This document shows positions 32,679 through 43,909 of a stretch of 64,000 bases of DNA, in pieces. The position numbers were made by a program, and so were the translations under genes. Each line of letters opens with the position of its first letter. The first letter of the stretch is position 1. The notes beneath the pieces are model-generated. The model searched no databases. It was not told the origin of the DNA and saw only the letters and a list, made by a program, of their open reading frames with translations. Source of the DNA: Paramyrothecium sp. XJ0827 (lineage: Eukaryota > Ascomycota > Sordariomycetes > Hypocreales > Stachybotryaceae); contig JAJFPB010000011.1 in NCBI GenBank assembly GCA_020881915.1, positions 806,001 to 870,000 on the forward strand, in the 5' to 3' direction.

Positions 32679-34850
32679 TCCCCTTAGCAGTGGAGAGGTA
32701 GCAAGGGTGTAGACGACCCACACCACCCTAGTCATGATGTCAGTACATTGAGTAACAGTAAAATCCCTGTACAGCTAAATTGCTATGTAACCGGTTTTTC
32801 TAATGCTGCAACAACAGACAACGCTGCAGCAGCTATCTGACGATGGACGAAGACAACAGCGCCGTCGCCGCCGGCCCTACGGTTGGCCCTGACGAACAGC
32901 TTCCGGTCACAACAGCCCATAGCTATAGGGAGCAGAACAACGATAACACATGCAGACCTGACTACGAGCCAGCAAGCCGTACGGGATCGCATTTTGAACA
33001 ACTTGACGTCCCTGAACGCCCCCTCGTTGTCCGGCCTCTTCCAGAGACAGTATTGAAGCTATTCCAGCTTTTCCTACCCAAATCGACGGTCGAACGATGG
33101 GTTGACTATACGAATAGCCCTGCAAACAGCCCAATATCCGAGCCGGCCGAAGGGAGCCGCCAAAGTCAGTGGAAACCGACGTCTGTTGCAGAGATATATA
33201 TATGGATAGGAATTCTTATATATATGACTCTACATAAGGAAAAACGTCATGAGGACTACTGGAGGGCTCCAACAGACGATGATCCATTTGTCCCTCTCCA
33301 CCCGATAGTTCAGTTCATGACATACGATCGATTCTTCCTACTTAAGAGACGGCTTCGAATTGACGATCCGGATACAATTCAACAAGGGGTCCCGGCCCCA
33401 TACAATAAGGTCAACGACTGGGCCAACAGCTTGATGGAAGCCTCTATGGCTGCTGTCATCGTGGGCACGTCTCTAGCTGTTGACGAAGGCATGGTCGGCT
33501 ACGATGGACAGTCAAAACAGAAGCTGACAATCAAGACCAAGCCAACGCCCGTAGGGCTCAAAGTCTGGCTCCTAGGAACTCAGGGATATATCTTACAGTG
33601 AATTTGGCACACACCTAACTGCAAATTCGGGCCTGTGGGCATTGAACATCATATACAGCGTCACAACGAAGACGAAGATATAGCTATCAACCCGACTCAA
33701 GGCGTCGTTGTTGCCCTATTACAACGGCTGCCGCCCAATACATATCATGTCTATATTGACAACCTCTTCTCGTCTCCACAGCTATTTAAAGCCCTCAGAC
33801 GATGAGACATTGGGGCCACAGGAACAGCTCGTACGAATAGTGGCATTTACAAGCGTCTAGTTGAAGCCAAGAAAAACGATAGGGCAGGGCGCCGGCTATG
33901 GCCTTGGGGCAAGATTGAGTGCTGGGCAACAGAGGATAACCAGGTCAGTCATAATATCAATATCGGGGACGAATTTCCCTACTAATAGCTATATATATAG
34001 GTCAACCAAATCGCATGGAAAGACAATGCCCTTGTGTTGATGTTGACAACCGTTTATCGAGGCGACGAGCATGTCGAACGTCTTCGGCGTCGTCCGGCAG
34101 GTTCCCAAGCATACAGCCGTTCAATTAAGCAAAAGTTTGGTGCCGATACGATCCTTGAGCTATCCATCCCGTCCATAGCTGCAGATTATAATGACAGGAT
34201 GAACGGCGTCGACATCTTTGATCATCTACGAGCAAATAGCCATCTGGATCATTGTCAGAGACGGGGCCCCGGCCGGGCTCTGACTTGGTCCTTCCTATTA
34301 GCTGTGGCCTTGTCGAACAGCTTCCTATTGCAACAGCTAGGTCAGCCGGTGTGGAAGGCATATCCGGATCAAAGGCAATTCCAAGAGGCCTTGCTTAGAG
34401 AGATCTTCCTGAAATACGGCAAGGAGGGCTCAATAAGGCAGAAATTTCATCCCGGAGACACAGTCACACCCGTAGAACAACACAAGCACATCCGTACGAA
34501 GAAATCGTCTCCTTGTCAGGGCTGCAAGGGCGTCCAAGTCGGCCCAAGGTCAAGAAGTTCCCAATTGCCTCGAAAACGCCGTCAAAATCGGGCCCCTATG
34601 GCCACATTAGATGCGAATAGCATCAACAGCCGGGCAACGGGCCCGACACATAGCCCTACTAAGAAGAGACCTACACAGACTAGGTTGCGTTGTGACGTAT
34701 GTGATGTAGCTATTTGTAAACGCACTAAATGCTGGGACTTCTATCATAGGCAAATTTAGTAGGAAATACATGTCACTCGATTTTTCCTGATTTTAATTGG
34801 ATCAGATCCATGTCCAGTACACCCTTGCTGCCTCTCCACTGCTAAGGGGA
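32679..34850. mobile_element. piggyBac-type element copy 3 (complete ends)
   Basis: The element is 2172 bp with inverted repeats of about 32 bp starting TCCCCTTAGCAGTGGAGAGG (one mismatch). TA lies on both sides (32677-32678, 34851-34852). The left flank is copy 2 and the right flank is a pogo transposase remnant. The body holds a single transposase gene on +. Confidence 0.85.
32843..34759 (+). pseudogene. piggyBac-type transposase copy 3, two TGA codons
   Basis: Reading 32843-33943 and 34001-34759 across a 57-bp GT-AG intron gives 620 codons in one uninterrupted frame except for TGA at 33599-33601 (in the position of a Trp, as in the WIW of copies 1 and 2) and TGA at 33803-33805. Landmarks: FLPKSTVERWVDYTN, VAEIYIWIGILIYMTLH, first Asp in SLAVDEGMVGYDG, second in HVYIDNLFSSPQLF, third in NGVDIFDHLRANS, and the C-terminal cysteine-rich domain (CQGCKGVQVG ... 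CDVCDVAICKRTKCWDFYH) that in piggyBac binds the DNA ends. It is the least damaged of the three copies. Confidence 0.9.
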
Positions 34851-34852
34851 TA

Positions 34853-35123
34853 CAAACTCCGTACGAACGGCGAGCTTCTGAGGCTCAACGAGTCGTCGGG
34901 GGAGTTTGAGGTGATTCGGAAGCTGTACAATGTCAAAGATGTAATTGCTTCAGACAAGAACTTCTATTACATTTTGGGTGGTCAAAGTGACCCCGGAATT
35001 GGCATGGCAGATATTGATGATCCATCACCATCCTATGCTGAGCTCCAGGATCTGTACAAAAAGAGCCAGGCGAATCTGGTTGCGGCCCTGGCTGAGAATA
35101 TTCGTTTGAAGGGTAGTAGCTAA
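34853..35123 (+). pseudogene. Transposase C-terminal remnant (pogo-like, tentative)
   Basis: An open frame from the piggyBac right end to the TAA at 35121-35123 reads LRTNGELLRLNESSGEFEV, LYNVKDVIASDKNFYYILGG and a coiled-coil-like tail (ELQDLYKKSQANLVAALAEN). I take it as the C-terminus of a DDE transposase because a pogo-type end follows at about 35265, but no catalytic motif remains and the assignment is weak. Confidence 0.4.
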
Positions 35124-35261
35124 GCCGCTAACAAGCTGTTAGAACTACAGAACCATTAGGAGGTGAATGAATGCACCATCTAGCAGCTATCTTAAAGCTG
35201 CCTGGCGAGGGGCTTATTAATAATAGTTTTAGTTCTTCATCTGCAAGATCTAGCTTAAATT

Positions 35262-35325
35262 ATAACGTATCCCATATGTGAGTAGTACATATAAGCGAGT
35301 GGTACATATAAGCGAGCGGTACACT
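35262..35325. repeat. Isolated pogo-type terminal repeat
   Basis: TAACGTATCCCATATGTGAG is followed by ATAAGCGAGTGGTAC and ATAAGCGAGCGGTAC, the doubled-box pattern of the pogo ends at 19860-19904 and 24061-24245. Its orientation points an element body to the right, where none is recognised. Confidence 0.7.
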
Positions 35326-35950
35326 TCACTACTACTTACTAGATACATCGTGGACCATAGCATAAAGGAGCCTTATTGTTGTTGTTGTTGTGTATTTTTC
35401 GTCCAGCAGCCTAAAGGCCGATCAGGTCCCCTGTAGGGGCACAGGACGTGCTGAGCTGAACTATCTACAACTGCTGCCACATTCGACCTCGCTTAAGATA
35501 CCTGCAGAGGTCTCTCAGATCAACGGGGAGCCCGATGCTCAATCCCCCGAGAGGCACTTTCCTACTCGTAGCCAGCCCTACAGTAGTTTCAAGCACATCG
35601 TCTAGGACGTCAATACAGGTAATCTAAGCAAAGTTCCCATGCAACTGCCACTCCATCTAGTCCATCCAGCATATCGTAAGCTCAAAGGCGCATTCTTCCA
35701 AGGGGGCATCCCGTCAGCGGGAACAGACCCCTCTCCAGCCGAGAATTTTCTTGCACGGGTAGACCAAGTAGCTTTCCACACCCTAAGGCAGGAAATCCAT
35801 GTCCTCCAAGATCGCCAGTAGCTGCGACCAAGGCCGTGCATCCTTGGGGAAAAACCCTCGCGGGAGAAAACCCCAAGGCGGCCAGAACGCTGTTTTGCGG
35901 AGGAAATAATAGCTTCCTTCCGCGGTCTCCAGGCAAGCTCTGTACCATTT
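35326..35950. other. Stretch without a supported gene
   Basis: Short ORFs on both strands around 35602-35980 overlap each other without family motifs. Contains a (GTT)n run near 35378-35392. Nothing else recognised. Confidence 0.35.
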
Positions 35951-36060
35951 TGACCCAGCGGACGGCCAGCGGATCGCATCGGGGTCAGGCGATTGTACGG
36001 CCAAGGTCTGGGATGCGGCGACGGGCGGATGCAAGCAGACGCTCGAGGACCATACCATGC
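35951..36060 (+). pseudogene. Single WD40 repeat remnant of an NLR-like protein
   Basis: SADGQRIASGSGDCTAKVWD followed by AATGGCKQTLEDH is one WD40 blade of the high-identity type found in NACHT-WD40 proteins (HET-E/HNWD class). Only this blade survives; the flanks are unrelated. Together with the NACHT fragment at 21111 it shows that NLR genes once occupied this region, though the two pieces need not come from one gene. Confidence 0.65.
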
Positions 36061-36096
36061 CCCACCACCCTTTCGGACACCCCACCCTTTCGGACT
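36060..36096. repeat. Tandem 16-bp box CCACCCTTTCGGACAC
   Basis: CCACCCTTTCGGACACCC is followed by CACCCTTTCGGACTAAC. Paired boxes like this resemble the terminal repeats of the other DDE elements here, so it may be an orphan element end. No partner was found. Confidence 0.5.
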
Positions 36097-36369
36097 AACA
36101 CCTGAGTATGGGCTATAGGGGTGACTGTTGCAAAACCCCCGAAATCACTGCAAACATGCTAAATTGGGTTAGCGGCGTATTCACTGGGCCCAGCAGTACA
36201 TGGCTCTTTGTACCTCAGCTTGAATTTCTTGAATTTTGGGCGCCGCAAGGAAGGTGCTGTCAGCCGCGAGTCCGCACCGAACCAGCAGAATGCATTTCAA
36301 TTCCTTCAAAGCAAGATGCAGTATCATGCGGTAGTCGGATTCAAACCGACACCGCCCAATTTCTTTATA

Positions 36370-37405
36370 TTCCTATCATCCTCTTCCTCCTCCTTATCCT
36401 CCTCCCCACCCCCCTCCTCCTCGTCCGGTTGAGTGAGCTGCTGGGATAGGGAGTCAGTACTCGAAGTTGTATCTAATGACTTGGCTAGAGAATCCTACCT
36501 TCTGCAATGTCTAGAGCGACAAAAAGGCTACCTAGCTGCTCTGCAAATCTCTGAGCTAATTTGAGTCACTAGATTTTTATTTGGTCCTATTGGACCAGAT
36601 CACCAGAAGGTACTCGCCACATGGCTAACGGCACTCAAGGAGTACTTACAATCCAGAGCCGAGCAGCCCCAGCGATGGTCTCCAGCGCTATAAGCTTTCT
36701 CTCCTTAAAGCTCCTCTCAACTACTTCGCCAAATGAAGCCAAGGCAGGAGCTGGCCGGGGAGTAGGAGGAGGGACAGCACCACTGCCGCAAGCTCGTAAT
36801 TGCTGAGCTGCCCGCTGTGCGGCAGCACGCCAGATCTCGCCTGGTTCTTCATTGGCGCCGTTGAGCTGCCGGTTCAGGTCCCAAAAGGCACGTACAGCGG
36901 CATGAGCTTCAACAGGAACCTAGAGATGTAGCGGGGTAAGTGGCCAGTTGGCTGACAGAGAGCAGATGTGTCTCACCGGTCAATATGTGTGGCCGTTCTT
37001 TGCGCAGTCCCAGCACGCAGCACCAGTATCTAATCAATGTATGTCAGCGTATTAAGCGTAAGGCCGAGGACAATCAATTATACTGTCTTGAGAGGCGCAT
37101 TCATGACCGGGAGCCTTGCTAGCGCGGGTGATGCACTGCTGGCATGGGAAATGACGGACTGAGCTGCGGGGAGGGACCTTCTTCGACTGCTTCTTCTTCT
37201 GCTCGGATGGACAAGTTAGCATCTGTAGCTTCGTATGAGGTCTTTCTGATTGTACGGTAATCTTGGCCGCGGATTTGCGGACGCTCGGTTGGATTAATCT
37301 TCTTCTCTTCCCCTTAGCGTTCCGGCCGAGAGAGTCCCCATCTGCGCCAGGAGTCTCGCTAATGACGTAAGGATCGACTGTGGGCATGATGCTGTTGCTG
37401 ACCAT
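36370..37405 (-). pseudogene. DUF3716-like zinc-finger gene with nonsense codons
   Basis: ATG 37405 opens a basic N-terminal region, then CQQCITRASKAPGHECAS. After an intron the sequence continues GAACWDCAKNGHTY, together forming the two-Cys-pair finger of fungal DUF3716-type proteins (function unknown). A TGA follows directly in the expected frame. The next exon begins VPVEAHAAVRAFWDLNRQ and runs to AALETIAGAARLWI-like helix (36640-36920), and further left LAQRFAEQLGSLFVALDIAE and an Asp/Glu-rich tail (about 36370-36430) look coding but contain TAG codons. Such genes are common in accessory regions near transposons. I read it as inactivated; exon borders beyond the first intron are provisional. 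Confidence 0.5.
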
Positions 37406-37675
37406 GAGCTTTTCCACCGACGAGATGGTTTAAAGAGGAAGGTGGAACGACAGTGGAAGGGATCTAGGGTTCTGAAAATATTGGTTCTTCCCTTAGCTTG
37501 GTCGGGTTCTACCTAGTTAGGTTAGGCAAAGCCATTCCGGGCGAGTCACCGCTGCGGGCCAGTTGCCATGCCGCTGCGGACCAGCGCGTTTGGCCGCCCC
37601 TGCACCACCCCCCTTTTCCAGTTTTCAGAACCCAGAATGTCGCCCACCTCCTTCTGCGACTTCCCCGGTTCCGAA

Positions 37676-39377
37676 ATGGCACGTCCTCGCAACTCGATTG
37701 ATCAATATCGCGAACATATCACCCATCTCTACCTCAACGGTATTTCGCGACGCAGAATCCAGTATAAGCTTCGGAAGCATCATGATGTCATCGTCAATCT
37801 CAGCACAATCTCTCGCCGAATCACGAGTTGGGACCTCCCACGCCAGCAAAACCGAACCCAAGAAAGTCCCGAGCTAATAGAGGCTATCCGCGACCTGATA
37901 TTTCGCGTTTGGCTCAGTGAAAAGTAGACACTGAGCGTCCTACAGAGACAGGGCTGGCCGATCACCAAAGAAGGTCTAAAGCGAATCAGGCTTCACACAG
38001 ACCGCCGCTGGATACGCAGGATCAACAGTGACGAAGAACGTCTTGCGTTGCTGGAGAAGACAGAGCAAGTCATCATCGAGATGACACAACGATCCAATGC
38101 CATTTCCGGATATGGCAAAAGCCTTCTTCTACCTTACCTGCGTCAGCAAAAACAGCTCTGGGTACCAAGAGATCCTCTCTTTGCGATGTACAAGATCATG
38201 TTCCCGAACGAGGTCGAGATCCGGAAAAGGATGTTTCGGCGGAAAAAGGGGCAATTCCTTGTGCCGGGACCAAACTATCAGTGGTGTATTGACGGTCACG
38301 ACAAGCTGAAGGCATATAGATTCGAGATATACGCCGCAATCGACGCATACTCACGCAACATCATCTGGTTCTATATTGGCCACTACAACGGCCTTAAGCG
38401 TCCTGAAACAGTACTTAACCGCGTATAACGCCTATAGCTTCCGGCCATGGTATCTGCAGGCAGATAAAGTCAGCGAAACTCCGCTTATCGCAGCAGCATA
38501 TTAGAACTTTGCTTTGGCCGCAGATGGGCGGGTTAAGTGGAATAGATAAGTCTTCTAGCAAGGGAAGCGCCTAAAGGATTCTTATAAGGCGGCGCCAAGC
38601 ATGTAGTGGGAGAGCATGCTTCATGTCTCCTCCCGGCAGTGGGTAGACTACTTCGGTGAACTCGCCCGGGACGGGGACTTTAAAGGTAACATATTGGAGG
38701 ATCAGATTACCATCTACGCCGTCTTTGAAGATATATTACACTAAGAGCTCTTCGACTTTATAGGGGCGTGGAATCTCCATCGGATTCGCCTTCAGAAGAA
38801 CCGTCCGCATGTAGTTCACGGCCAGCCCTAGATAAACTACTACTATCCCGACCCAGATAAGGCATACAACTGGGGCATCCCCATTAACCGCTACGTTCTT
38901 AACGAAATGCAGCGACCATTAGCTAATATCGATATTAGTATATATCTAGAACTAGAGATAAAAGATTGGTATTACTACGTTCTCGTCGAAATGGGCTATA
39001 ATAACGCAGTTCTTAGGACTCGCCAGGAGTCGGATAAGTTGCAGCCTTTCAAGCATTTCTATATTGGCCTCCCAGATAGAATCATTCAACACATCGAAAG
39101 TGGCCGGCAGCCGGTACTTGCGTATCGTAAAGCGCCAACGGGGGGCGTCGCTGAATATGTAAGCCATGCCGTCTCTTTGCGATTCGACCAATCTGACCGA
39201 CTCTAGGAAGCATTGTATAAGCGATCAAATCAAGCCCGCTAAGATGAGCTTGGAGATGGGGAACCAGCAGAGCAACCGCTTATTGAATTGGGATATGAGG
39301 ACGAAGAAGGAAACGACGTGAAGGGAATAAGTGATGACGGGGAGGATAGCGACGGCTTAAATGGGGAACTAGAGTAA
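37676..39377 (+). pseudogene. Integrase-core (rve-like) transposase pseudogene, nonsense-riddled
   Basis: From ATG 37676 an HTH region (PRNSIDQYREHITHLYLNGI ... NLSTISRRI) is followed by the integrase-like core with YQWCIDGHDKLKAYRFEIY and AAIDAYSRNIIWFYIG, then helices through RQWVDYFGELARDG and YYYPDPDKAYNWGIPINRYV to an acidic C-terminus ending at 39377. One frameshift lies near 38395. Nine in-frame stops were counted along the two frames, all TAG or TAA, none TGA (for example 37925, 38502, 39204). Several sit where CAG, CAA or TGG would be expected, a C-to-T/G-to-A pattern. The family is a fungal transposase-like protein with an integrase core. Confidence 0.75.
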
Positions 39378-39498
39378 TCAATTCGCACTCTTCTTATATC
39401 GGACAACAAATGTTGCAGGAACCTTCGTTCCCTTGAAGCGTGTGAAGTGAGCTGGCGGAAGCTCTCCAGCAATATCGGTGTCGGACAGTTGAGTTTGA

Positions 39499-39639
39499 TC
39501 ACCCCCAATGCTTTGAGGAAGGCACTCCAGAGTTACCTGTTAGTGTCAGCACTTGACCCGGGAAGGAGATCATTTGGTCTCTTACGAACTCCGGGACCAC
39601 AGCTTGCTCACCCTCTTTTTCGTCTGCTTCGTCTCCGTT
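39499..39639 (-). pseudogene. 3' part of an unknown ORF split by the Copia insertion
   Basis: This minus-strand piece continues in frame from 48947-49490 once the retrotransposon and one CCGTT copy are removed. It adds DEADEKEGEQAVVPEFVRDQ and about 25 more residues, ending at TGA 39501-39499. No domain recognised. Confidence 0.6.
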
Positions 39640-39750
39640 TGTTGAAATGGAAAGATTGCGGGTTACTTATTACACAATGAGAGGTGGAAGAGTCACCGCT
39701 TATATACAGTTTGCCACAGACTTGATCGTCCACACACGTGACCTCCAACA
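39640..39750 (-). repeat. 3' LTR of the Copia element (111 bp)
   Basis: Identical along its whole length to 48836-48946; starts TGTTGAAATGG and ends CCTCCAACA on +. The adjoining internal sequence on the coding strand, GAGTGGGAG, is a short purine tract in the polypurine-tract position. Confidence 0.92.
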
Positions 39751-39942
39751 CTCCCACTCGAGCAAGGCGGTGGTACTCAGTCTACCAGTTCTCAGCAACC
39801 TCATTAAAACCTTAAAACACCTTCGTGGGTGAAAAGAGGAAAGAGTGTTACTAGAAATATCGATGCCGTCCCGGGCTCGTGGGGAATATTGTCTTGGATA
39901 GGACAAGGCTCCCACTGCAGCCCGCCTCGGTATCTACTCTTC

Positions 39943-40415
39943 ACGGCTTCAGTCCACTGAGTACCGCACCCAAAGCCGGAAGCTCATCTTTTGCCAGATC
40001 CATTGCGCCGTGTTAGCAGCATCTGTCCTTGGTGCCCGTTGACGATCACTGCGGCTGTTAGCAGTACCAAGGTCCATGGTCTGGTCCGGAATTGCAACCC
40101 AGGCAGCGGCCTTCCCGGCTTCGGTCCACTTGTACAGCCCCCGAAGCCTTCGAGTCATCTTTTGCCAGATCCATTACGCCGTATTAGTAGCGCGCCAGGC
40201 CGTGTTAGCAGCCTGGGGCCCCTGGTGCTCGTTGGCAATAACTGCGGCTGCTCGCAGTACCAAGGTTCCATGGCCTGGTCCAGGACTTACAACCCATACA
40301 GCTTTCCTTCCCGGCTTTGGTCCGCTGACACAGCCCCCGAGCCTTCGAGTTCGTCTTTTGCCAGATCTTCTTGGTCTGGTCGGGAATTGCAACCAGTGCG
40401 GCCGGGTCACTTACT
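39943..40415. repeat. Tandem repeat of about 165-200 bp in the Copia 3' region
   Basis: Two and a half units share TTCCCGGCTT(C/T)GGTCC, TCTTTTGCCAGATC and GGTCTGGTC(C/G)GGAATTGCAACC. Unit starts are near 39943, 40109 and 40308; the third is shortened. Confidence 0.75.
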
Positions 40416-40586
40416 GACCTTCTAGCGGTTGTTGAGGTGAGTTGGACGAGCTGCCATTGTACACGGTAATCGGGGTAGTAGACTCCCACTGGATCCTCGC
40501 GCAGTGGCTCAGGGTAACACGTGTTGAATGTGTTTCAGAAACCGCAAAGCCTCGTAGCGTGGATCCTCTTTCTGGCCCGAATAGCT

Positions 40587-43500
40587 TTACTCATCCGGTC
40601 CGACAACTCCCAGGGCCTTCCGGAACACCTGAAAACGATCCTTGGGGAGTGCTTTTGTGAGTCCATCAGCTACTTGTTTGTCGGTCGGGATATATTTCAT
40701 CTCAACCTCTCCGCTGGCCGTCTTTTCTCGCACAAAATGCTCTTGAATTGCAATGTGCTTCGTACGGGAGTGGTACTGGGGTTCTTAGCCATCGCTATGG
40801 CACCCTGATTATCGCCGTAGATGATTGTAGCAGCTAATTGGTTTGTGGCATCTACACCTCTCAAGAGTTCTTGCAGTAAGGTCCGCAGCCAAATGGCCTC
40901 CTTAGTTGCCTGTGTTTGCCCCATGTATTCGGCCTCGCAAGTAGACAGGGCCACCGACTGCTGCCGCTTTGCAGCCCAGCTGATTGCACCGCTGCCGATA
41001 TTGAAGATATACCCGGCAGTGGACCGTCGAGTCTCGGTGTCTCCGGCCCAGTCAGAGTCCGTATATCCCGTCAATGGGCGAAGGTCTCCTTGGAACTTGA
41101 GCTTGAAATCGCAGGTTCCTCGTAGGTACCTCATGATGCGTTTCACCGCGGCTTCGTGAGTCTTAGTAGGTTTAGCGAGATAACGGCTGCAGAGCGAGAC
41201 GCCGAATGCGATGTCTGGTCTGGTGCCCAGCATTGCGTACATCAGACACCCGATTGCTTTGGCGTACCAGTGCTTGCGATCTGAGTTGGCTTCGTCCTCG
41301 TCAAGCGCGGGTTCTAGCTTCGCCGTTGCCACTGGGGTCGCAGTCGGTTTGGAGTCCCATAGTCCGAATTCCTCCAGGACTTTCTCAATGTACCCCTCTT
41401 GTGACAGGCTCAGTATCCGCTGTCTGCGGTTTCGAGTAATAGACATGCCTAGGTAGAAATGGCAGGGCCCAAGGTCTGTCATGCTGAACCGCTTGTTGAG
41501 GCTTTGTTTAATCATTTCAATGTCCCCTTTGATGGGCCTGCGATGAGCAAGTCATCCACGTAAACGGCAATGTAGGTTTGGTCTTTGACGAAGACGCCCA
41601 TGTCGGAAACAAGAGGCTGGAACCCCTGCTCTTGGAGGAACAAAGCGAGAGTCTGGTACCATATTCTGGGTGATTGCTTTAACCCGTATAAGGCCTTTCG
41701 CAGTTTCCAGACTCTTCCGGTTCCGTCATCGAAACTCTCTGGCTGCCCAACGTAGATCTCTTCGTCGATATTCCCGTAGAGAAAAGCAGTTTTGACGTCC
41801 ATTTGTTCGAGCTCGAGGTCAAGCGCTGCGGCTATGGCAAAGATTGCCTTGTATGTCATGGGCTTAACAACTGAGGCGAATGTCTCGTTGTAGTCGATTC
41901 CCTCTTGTTGCTCGAAGCCTCGGACCACGTAGCGTGCTTTGAACCGCAGGATTTCTCCATTGGCCCCTCTTGAGTTTGAACACCCATTTGCCCCTCAGTA
42001 CCTTCCGGTCCGGTGGCAACTTTACCAAGGTGTAGTCTTCGTTCTCCTCAATGGATTCCATCTCGGTAGTCATTCCCTTGACCCAGTTCTCCCACTGAAG
42101 AGAATCTCGGGCTTCCCTTATCGTTCGAGGCTCCACCTCGTCTTCCAAGGAAGCCGCAAGATTGACATGAGCGCACACGAGGTTAGTAAGAGTATTGGCT
42201 CCTAGGAGTAGGTACCTCGAAGGAAGTTTTGCCTTGGTCGATCTCTGTGAGACCCGGAACTCTTCATCTCGGTATGGCGCCTCGGTTGAGTCAAGAGGAG
42301 GTTCAGATGTTCGCACGTTGATGGTTTCTGCTTCATCTTCCGACGTAGTCTCCTCAACCTGTGGGGGGCAATGTCGTGTCGTGACGGAGCTGTCCTCTTG
42401 GGCGAAAGCTCTATTTCCGAATACAAGGTGGGACCTTCGCTTCTCGTTTTCTTTGATCCAATAGGTGTTCCCGCCGATGTGTTGTGGAAGCTGGATTCGT
42501 CGAAGATGACGTTGTTGGCGATGAAGACTCGATTCTTGTCGTCCATAACGATGTAGTTACTAGAGCCTTGATATCCAAGAAGTCGACATTGAATCGTCTT
42601 CTCACGCAGTTTTTGTCTCTTGGCGGGTGGCAATACTGCCCAGCCATTTGCGCCAATAACACGGATGTGAGAGAGATCTGGTTTGTCTCCGAACCACGCC
42701 TCATAGGGGTCTTGTTAAGGACCTTGCTGGGGCTCCTATTCCGTACGTACACAGCCGCGTAGAGGATATAGGGCCAAAGGTTTCGCGGCAAGTTTGATCG
42801 CTCGAGTGTGGGAGTAACCTTCTCCTGAAGCACTCGATTGAAGGCCTCCGCAACCCCGTTCTGCTCATGCTGATCGGTCGCGGTATAGCGAATCATGATG
42901 CCCTTGTTATCGCAAAGGTGCATAGCTGGTCACTGCGGTTTTCGCCACCCTGGTCGACGTGGAGGTAATGGCATCGACGTTCCGGTCTCTCGTATGTGTC
43001 GAGGAGGTGTTTGAAATGTCTCGTGAACTCGGACTTTTCCTTGACTGCGTATGCCCAGCCCATGCAGGTAAAGTCGTCCACGAAGACAATCCAATATCGC
43101 GAGCCGTTATATGCTCTGTCGGGAAAGGGTCCTGCAATGTCTGCATGGACGCATTCTAACGGATACGTTCCTTTGCGGATTGACTTTCGGTGTGGTCGCT
43201 CTTTCTGTTTCCCAACTATACATGGTTCGCAGTTTCGGCCGCGTTGAATCGGGTGAATGCCGTGTGCCATTCCCTTCAGGGCTTTGATTCCGTTCTCGCT
43301 CAGATGGCCGAGTCTTTCATGCCATATTTGAAGTTCGGGGTCGCTAATAGCCAGTGACGCCAAGGCAGCGTTGATTGCTTCATCTGGTTGGTCCACAACG
43401 TAGATCCCTGATCGTACAGTTGCTGTCAGGACTACTTGGTTGTCATGCACCACCGTGGCTTGGTTGTTGTCGAAAGAGATCTTTGCCCCCTTCCTTGTTA

Positions 43501-43909
43501 AAGCAGATATCGAAACAAGGTTGACACGTCCTTCTGGGGAGTATACTGAGTTTTCGAGAGCTAGTTGTCGCGGGCTACCAAGTCCTTTTAGCCGTAGGAT
43601 ATAGTTTCCCAGTCCCTGAGGGGTGATCTGTGCCTCGCCGATTCCAACTGTCTGTCCGCCGCTCCAGGGGCGAAGGGTACTGAAGTTATCCCTTTTGCAA
43701 AAGGTGTGCATCGAAGCTCCGCTATCCAGCACATGCACTTGCTCGAGCAAATCACTCAACCCTTGGCCCTGGTATGCCATGAGCTGTATGACAGGCTCGG
43801 CATGGATGGCGAGAGCATTCGTAACTTCGTCTTGGTCCGCATTTCTGGCTCGATTACTGGTCCTTGGGTGATCTTGGCGCTGCTTTCTTCTGTATCGCCT
43901 ATCGTTCAA
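40587..43909 (-). pseudogene. Copia pol: integrase, reverse transcriptase, RNase H
   Basis: On the minus strand from 43909: a protease-like VHVLDSGASMH (D-S-G), the GAG-pre-integrase zinc region (LQIWHERLGHLSENGIKALK ... CEPCIVGKQ), integrase catalytic Asp blocks (CVHADIAGPFPD, YWIVFVDDFT), RT (WVFKLKRG, QMDVKTAFLYGNIDEEIYV, YGLKQSPRIWYQ, the active site AVYVDDLLIAG) and RNase H (GYTDSDWAGD, LSTCEAEYMG). This protease-integrase-RT-RNase H order defines Copia. At least six one-base frameshifts divide it (near 42905, 42690, 42350, 41940, 41515, 40750), so this copy cannot make pol. Its identical LTRs nevertheless show recent movement. Confidence 0.93.

Noticed and set aside
36335..36370. T-arm-like GTCGGATTCAAACCGAC suggesting a tRNA
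   Set aside because: The loop lacks the TTC start position and no matching acceptor, D arm or anticodon arm can be built around it.
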